Under the pieces are notes generated by a model. That model saw only the letters and a list, made by a program, of their open reading frames with translations, made no database searches and had not been told where the DNA came from. DNA of 5,446 bases from Alphaproteobacteria bacterium (GTDB lineage: Bacteria; Pseudomonadota; Alphaproteobacteria; Rickettsiales; UBA998), in NCBI GenBank assembly GCA_021730835.1, contig JAKFYP010000167.1:1-5446 (forward strand), read 5' to 3'. Positions 5,336 to 5,446 of the stretch are shown piece after piece; the stretch's first letter is position 1, and every line of letters begins with the position of its first letter. The position numbers and the translations under genes are program-made.

Positions 5336-5446
5336 CAGCATCCACCTGTGGGATGCTGTGTCATAAAAGAGTTCAGCATCCACCTGTGGGATGCTGTGTC
5401 ATAAAAGAGTTCAGCATCCACCTGTGGGATGCTGTGTCATAAAAGA
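5336..5446 (+). repeat. 38-base perfect tandem repeat with a hairpin in each unit
   Basis: Three copies start at 5336, 5374 and 5412; the first two are complete and identical, and the third is identical for its 35 bases before the window ends. Each unit begins with CAGCATCC, a seven-base loop and GGATGCTG, a perfect eight-pair stem, followed by an AT-rich linker of 15 bases (TGTCATAAAAGAGTT). There are no variable spacers. The array may continue outside the window, and its copy number may vary. Confidence 0.9.

Noticed and set aside
4883..5404. 173-residue plus-strand frame across the acyltransferase and its upstream region
   Set aside because: It is antisense to a well-supported acyltransferase, shows no domain motif, and its end runs into the tandem repeat.
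5336..5446. CRISPR array
   Set aside because: The units are directly adjacent and fully identical, including the linker; there are no unique spacers and no cas gene in the window.

Overview
The window reads as a piece of a Gram-negative, probably alphaproteobacterial, chromosome of moderate to high GC. Two things suggest this: the style of the DapF and MlaF-like C-termini, and a YdcF-family gene directly followed by a PlsC-type acyltransferase, a pair that in many Alphaproteobacteria lies behind ftsX. The taxonomic call is inference. No rRNA, tRNA, integrase or transposase was seen.

Left part, plus strand (1-1811). The window opens inside the last 41 codons of an ABC-transporter ATPase that resembles MlaF, the retrograde phospholipid transport ATPase. 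It is followed by a small exported protein with four cysteines in the mature part, then dapF (diaminopimelate epimerase, lysine and peptidoglycan synthesis), then an 80-residue single-pass membrane protein with a repeated acidic amphipathic tail. A structured 166-base intergenic stretch (1812-1977) separates this group from genes that converge on it.

Right part, minus strand (1978-5167). Reading from the right, a stand-alone PlsC/Aas-type acyltransferase (4556-5167) comes first. After a gap of about 150 bases comes a three-gene unit: a seven-helix membrane protein with a C-terminal AraC-type DNA-binding domain (3308-4408), a membrane-anchored YdcF/DUF218 protein (2691-3308) and a 1-acyl-glycerol-3-phosphate acyltransferase (1978-2688). 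The first pair overlaps as TAATG and the second is 2 bases apart, so the three genes are probably co-translated. The layout suggests a membrane-embedded regulator controlling envelope or phospholipid genes.

The most notable non-coding signal is an exact 16-base sequence found in inverted orientation in the two intergenic regions flanking the right-hand acyltransferase (4517-4532 and 5264-5279). An 11-base core of it recurs a third time at 5298-5308. It is either an operator set, possibly for the adjacent AraC-type protein, or the inverted ends of a small mobile cassette. The window ends in a perfect 38-base tandem repeat (5336-5446), each unit carrying a hairpin. The array runs off the edge.
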